From Paenibacillus aceris (GTDB taxonomy: Bacteria > Bacillota > Bacilli > Paenibacillales > NBRC-103111): 40,441 nucleotides of DNA. Position numbers and translations under genes: made by a program. The stretch is from the NCBI RefSeq assembly GCF_017874035.1, contig NZ_JAGGKV010000040.1, forward strand, positions 1 through 40,441, written 5' to 3'. Below are positions 40,298 through 40,441 of this stretch, piece by piece. The notes beneath the pieces are model-generated. The model saw only the letters and a program-made list of their open reading frames with translations, ran no database searches and was not told the DNA's origin. Within the stretch, counting starts at the first letter, position 1. Every line of letters starts with the position of its first letter.

Positions 40298-40409
40298 GAA
40301 ATTGATCTTTGAAAACTGAACAACGAGTGAGTAAGTACAGTCGAGTAATCGACTATAAATGAGATTGCAAAATCTCGCTAGCAAGTCAATGAGTACAATT
40401 AAGCTTTTC
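40298..40409 (+). promoter_or_regulatory. 16S leader with conserved antitermination-type block and two hairpins
   Basis: TGATCTTTGAAAACTGAACA (about 40303-40322) is a conserved Bacillus-type rrn leader block. Downstream two hairpins follow: AGTCGA-GTAA-TCGACT (40339-40354) and GAGATT-GCAA-AATCTC (40361-40376). Both loops fit GNRA. The leader probably serves antitermination and RNase III processing. Confidence 0.65.
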
Positions 40410-40441
40410 TATTATGGAGAGTTTGATCCTGGCTCAGGACG
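40410..40441 (+). rRNA. rrs: 16S ribosomal RNA, 5' end only
   Basis: The window ends in TGGAGAGTTTGATCCTGGCT, the universal start of bacterial 16S rRNA, followed by CAGGACG. About 32 bases are present. The rest lies outside the window. The 5' end is approximate. Confidence 0.95.

Overview
The window looks like a chromosomal segment from a low-to-mid GC, spore-former-type Firmicute, most likely Paenibacillus or a close Paenibacillaceae relative. Reasons: the 5S and tRNA sequences, strong GGAGG-type ribosome binding sites with many TTG/GTG starts, a PerR that aligns residue for residue with my recollection of Bacillus subtilis PerR, the gatCAB operon, and a perR / ygzB / ygxA / rrn order that I recall from B. 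subtilis. The assignment is from memory of these families; no database was searched.

The segment lies between two rRNA operons. It opens with a 5S rRNA and six tRNAs (Glu, Val, Asp, Phe, Thr, Leu) and closes with tandem rrn promoters, a structured leader and the first bases of a 16S gene.

Layout: (1) 31-789, 5S, tRNAs and terminator. (2) 1057-4629, a FadR-type GntR regulator divergent from glcD-glcF (glycolate/2-hydroxyacid oxidase). (3) 4857-14141, a Gram-positive Pel exopolysaccharide locus: a GalE-type epimerase, an oppositely oriented secreted TM1410/GH114-like glycosidase, then a tightly packed operon of a receiver-only response regulator, PelD (c-di-GMP receptor), PelE, the PelA deacetylase part, PelF (glycosyltransferase) and PelG (membrane transporter). 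No pelB or pelC is present, as expected without an outer membrane. (4) 14144-17951, an AraC regulator divergent from a sugar lactonase, aldo/keto reductase and zinc alcohol dehydrogenase, which resembles part of a non-phosphorylative L-fucose-type route. (5) 18125-22457, a LysR regulator divergent from transketolase and transaldolase, then a YhcH/EbgC-type protein. (6) 22458-25381, a 515-base repeat-rich gap, a MATE exporter, a DUF3817 membrane protein and an IDEAL-domain protein. (7) 25522-29933, TetR, HlyD-like adaptor, ABC-2 permease without an ATPase, and a TolC-like protein. (8) 30089-33347, gatC-gatA-gatB, all apparently with TTG starts. (9) 33422-36222, GNAT, MgtC-like, ECF sigma factor, probable anti-sigma and a small membrane protein. 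(10) 36321-40047, perR, a GH18/SH3 cell-wall hydrolase-like protein, ygzB and ygxA, leading into the next rrn operon.

The most notable system is the Pel locus. Its hydrolase and deacetylase activities, which are fused in the Pseudomonas PelA protein, are on separate genes here, and a lone response regulator heads the operon. The second is the TolC/HlyD-like secretion cassette in an apparently single-membrane bacterium. Non-coding structure worth noting includes a dispersed intergenic repeat in two places, a cluster of TTGTAC palindromes, duplicated rrn promoter units and consecutive GNRA-loop hairpins in the rrn leader.
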